From contig CANHJA010000097.1 in the NCBI GenBank assembly GCA_947460795.1, positions 1 through 8,114 on the forward strand: DNA of 8,114 nucleotides. The letters are read 5' to 3'. The translations under genes and the position numbers were made by a program. Shown here piece by piece: positions 6,945-8,114 of this stretch (positions within the stretch are counted from its first letter, which is position 1; every line of letters starts with the position of its first letter). A model generated the notes under the pieces. It was not told where the DNA came from. It did no database searches and was given only the letters and a program-made list of their open reading frames with translations. The stretch is from Bacteroidota bacterium (GTDB taxonomy: Bacteria > Bacteroidota > Bacteroidia > Chitinophagales > Chitinophagaceae).

Positions 6945-7565
6945 ATGAAATATTATGTGTTAACTTGCTCAATGCTAGTGCTATTTGCATTTAGTTCTGT
7001 AGCGAATAAGAAGAAAGTCAAGCGAGCTAAAACTAGCAAGGAGGCTGTTTCTGTTGCCCCTGTAACTGTGCAAAACCATAGTTCATTGATGTTGTGTAAT
7101 ACAGATTACGGAATGCCAACTTGGTATTTGAATATGGTTAAAGGATTTCGCTTCCCCTCCAACTTCAGAGGTCCATTAAATTACCGATTAGTTACGATTG
7201 AAGAAAAGCAATTACAGGACTATTTGAAAACAATTCCATTTGAGAAAAGTGAAAACAAAATTAATGTGCCCATTTATAAGAATCGCACGATTCATTGTGT
7301 AGAATTTACAATAGAACGAGTGACTACCATGGATTCTACTTTACAAGCAGAATATCCTCAATTAATGTCATTTAGAGTATATGAAAAATCGAATTTGTTA
7401 AACGCAGGTCGTATTGATTGTGATGGGGTTTCAACCAAAATGATGATTACCTACAATCAAGAAACATTTTTTGTGACACCAGTTAGTTTTAACAAAAAAA
7501 CATATTACGCTTGTTACTCAAAAAATGATCCAAATTTTAAAAAAGAATCTTTCGAAAGAAAATAA
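6945..7565 (+). CDS. Exported propeptide-like protein, paralogue of the adjacent protease N-terminus
   Basis: The 206-residue protein has a signal peptide (about 1-20, ending S-S-V-A) followed by a strongly basic patch (22-33, N-K-K-K-V-K-R-A-K). From about residue 80 to 196 it resembles the N-terminal region of the protease encoded next: both have a strand ending in I-x-(V/L)-P, an F-x-(I/V) segment, a Met then Leu spacer, Y-P-Q, then I/L-D, F-(V/I)-x-P, Y-x-x-Y and K-x-D. In an ungapped comparison of residues 137-195 with 102-160 of the neighbour I count 15 identities in 59, plus many conservative pairs. It stops just after that domain and has no HExxH or other catalytic motif. Cysteines at 51, 118, 159 and 190 might pair. 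It is 24 bases upstream of the protease gene and probably cotranscribed. A trans-acting propeptide, inhibitor or chaperone role is inference; a decayed duplicate is the alternative, although the frame is intact. Confidence 0.72.
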   Translation: MKYYVLTCSMLVLFAFSSVANKKKVKRAKTSKEAVSVAPVTVQNHSSLMLCNTDYGMPTWYLNMVKGFRFPSNFRGPLNYRLVTIEEKQLQDYLKTIPFEKSENKINVPIYKNRTIHCVEFTIERVTTMDSTLQAEYPQLMSFRVYEKSNLLNAGRIDCDGVSTKMMITYNQETFFVTPVSFNKKTYYACYSKNDPNFKKESFERK

Positions 7566-7589
7566 ACAAAAAAATATAAAGAATAAAAA

Positions 7590-8114
7590 ATGAAGAAAAT
7601 AACACTTTTAGTATTCGTAGCATTGAATTGCTTTACGCAGGTTGTTGAAGCAAAAAATCATTGGACGATTTCAGAAACTAACAATGTTGAAATTGATGGG
7701 ACTCGAAAAATTATTCCATCAAAATATATTGTAGCGAATTTAAATGCTGCTGAATTTCAATTAGCACAAGCCTTTATACCTACTGAAGAATCAGGAAATG
7801 TGGCTACCATTTCTTTACCAACTCCAGAGGGTTTGTTGATGGATTTTAATGTATTTGAATGTCCGATGATGGAAAAGCCACTAGCGGATAAATACCCTCA
7901 AATTAAAACTTATACTGCCATTGCAAAAGAAAATTCATTAATCACCGCAAAATTAGATTACACTCTTTTTGGATTTCATGCAAAGGTATTTAACGGAGAC
8001 AATACGTATTTTATAGATCCATATTCAGATTTAAATACGGGTTCTTATATTGTTTATTATAAAAAAGATTACTACAAACCATTAAATGAAAGAATGGCTT
8101 GTCATTTTGGTGAA
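7590..8114 (+). CDS. Reprolysin-like metalloprotease, N-terminal propeptide part (cut by window end)
   Basis: This frame is open from the ATG at 7590 to the window edge (175 codons, no stop), so only the start of the gene is present. Residues 1-21 are a signal peptide (M-K-K-I-T-L-L, cleavage near V-E-A|K). The rest matches the conserved N-terminal region of Bacteroidota reprolysin-like (M12B-type) zinc metalloproteases that usually carry a T9SS sorting domain: I-P-S-K-Y, I-S-L-P-T-P-E-G at 74-81, F-N-V-F-E-C-P-M-M (86-94), L-A-D-K-Y-P-Q-I-K-T-Y (99-109), G-F-H-A-K-V at 128-133, Y-F-I-D-P (140-144) and Y-Y-K-K-D (156-160). That region is presumably a propeptide removed or held as an inhibitor before activation. 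The catalytic HExxHxxGxxH motif would be beyond the window, so activity cannot be judged. The start is preceded by an A-rich stretch 24 bases from the previous stop, consistent with an operon. Confidence 0.75.
   Translation, partial: MKKITLLVFVALNCFTQVVEAKNHWTISETNNVEIDGTRKIIPSKYIVANLNAAEFQLAQAFIPTEESGNVATISLPTPEGLLMDFNVFECPMMEKPLADKYPQIKTYTAIAKENSLITAKLDYTLFGFHAKVFNGDNTYFIDPYSDLNTGSYIVYYKKDYYKPLNERMACHFGE

Overview
The window looks like chromosomal DNA from a member of the Bacteroidota, probably of the Chitinophagales/Sphingobacteria type. The evidence is low GC, A-rich translation starts without a clear Shine-Dalgarno sequence, promoter elements of the TTTG/TAnnTTTG type, an outer membrane beta-barrel protein of the Bacteroidota kind, a small DUF2795 protein, a bacillithiol BshC, and a C-terminal type IX secretion (T9SS) sorting domain on a peptidase. 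No RNA genes, insertion sequences, CRISPR arrays or phage genes are visible. The exact genus cannot be read from the sequence.

Layout. 72-761 (+) encodes an exported outer membrane beta-barrel protein followed by an intrinsic terminator. 1008-1229 (-) encodes a very acidic 73-residue DUF2795 protein with its own promoter and a terminator that can work in both directions. Divergent from it, 1312-3557 (+) is a tight two-gene unit: a LolD-type ABC ATPase and BshC, overlapping by 4 bases. Convergent to this, 3566-5965 (-) encodes a secreted M1-family zinc aminopeptidase with a T9SS type A sorting domain. Divergent from the peptidase, with start codons only 2 bases apart, comes a rightward set: 5968-6903 (unknown exported protein), 6945-7565 (exported protein that resembles a protease propeptide), and 7590-8114 (5' part of a reprolysin-like metalloprotease gene cut by the window end).

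The most interesting point is the last pair. By hand alignment, the 206-residue protein at 6945-7565 matches the N-terminal propeptide-like domain of the protease gene directly after it (shared YPQ, D, P, Y and KxD landmarks with identical spacing), yet it has no catalytic domain. It looks like a free-standing propeptide paralogue encoded next to its protease, and could act as an inhibitor or folding partner in trans; that role is inference. Secondary points are a probable leaderless start for lolD-bshC and the extreme packing of the divergent and convergent gene ends around the M1 peptidase.
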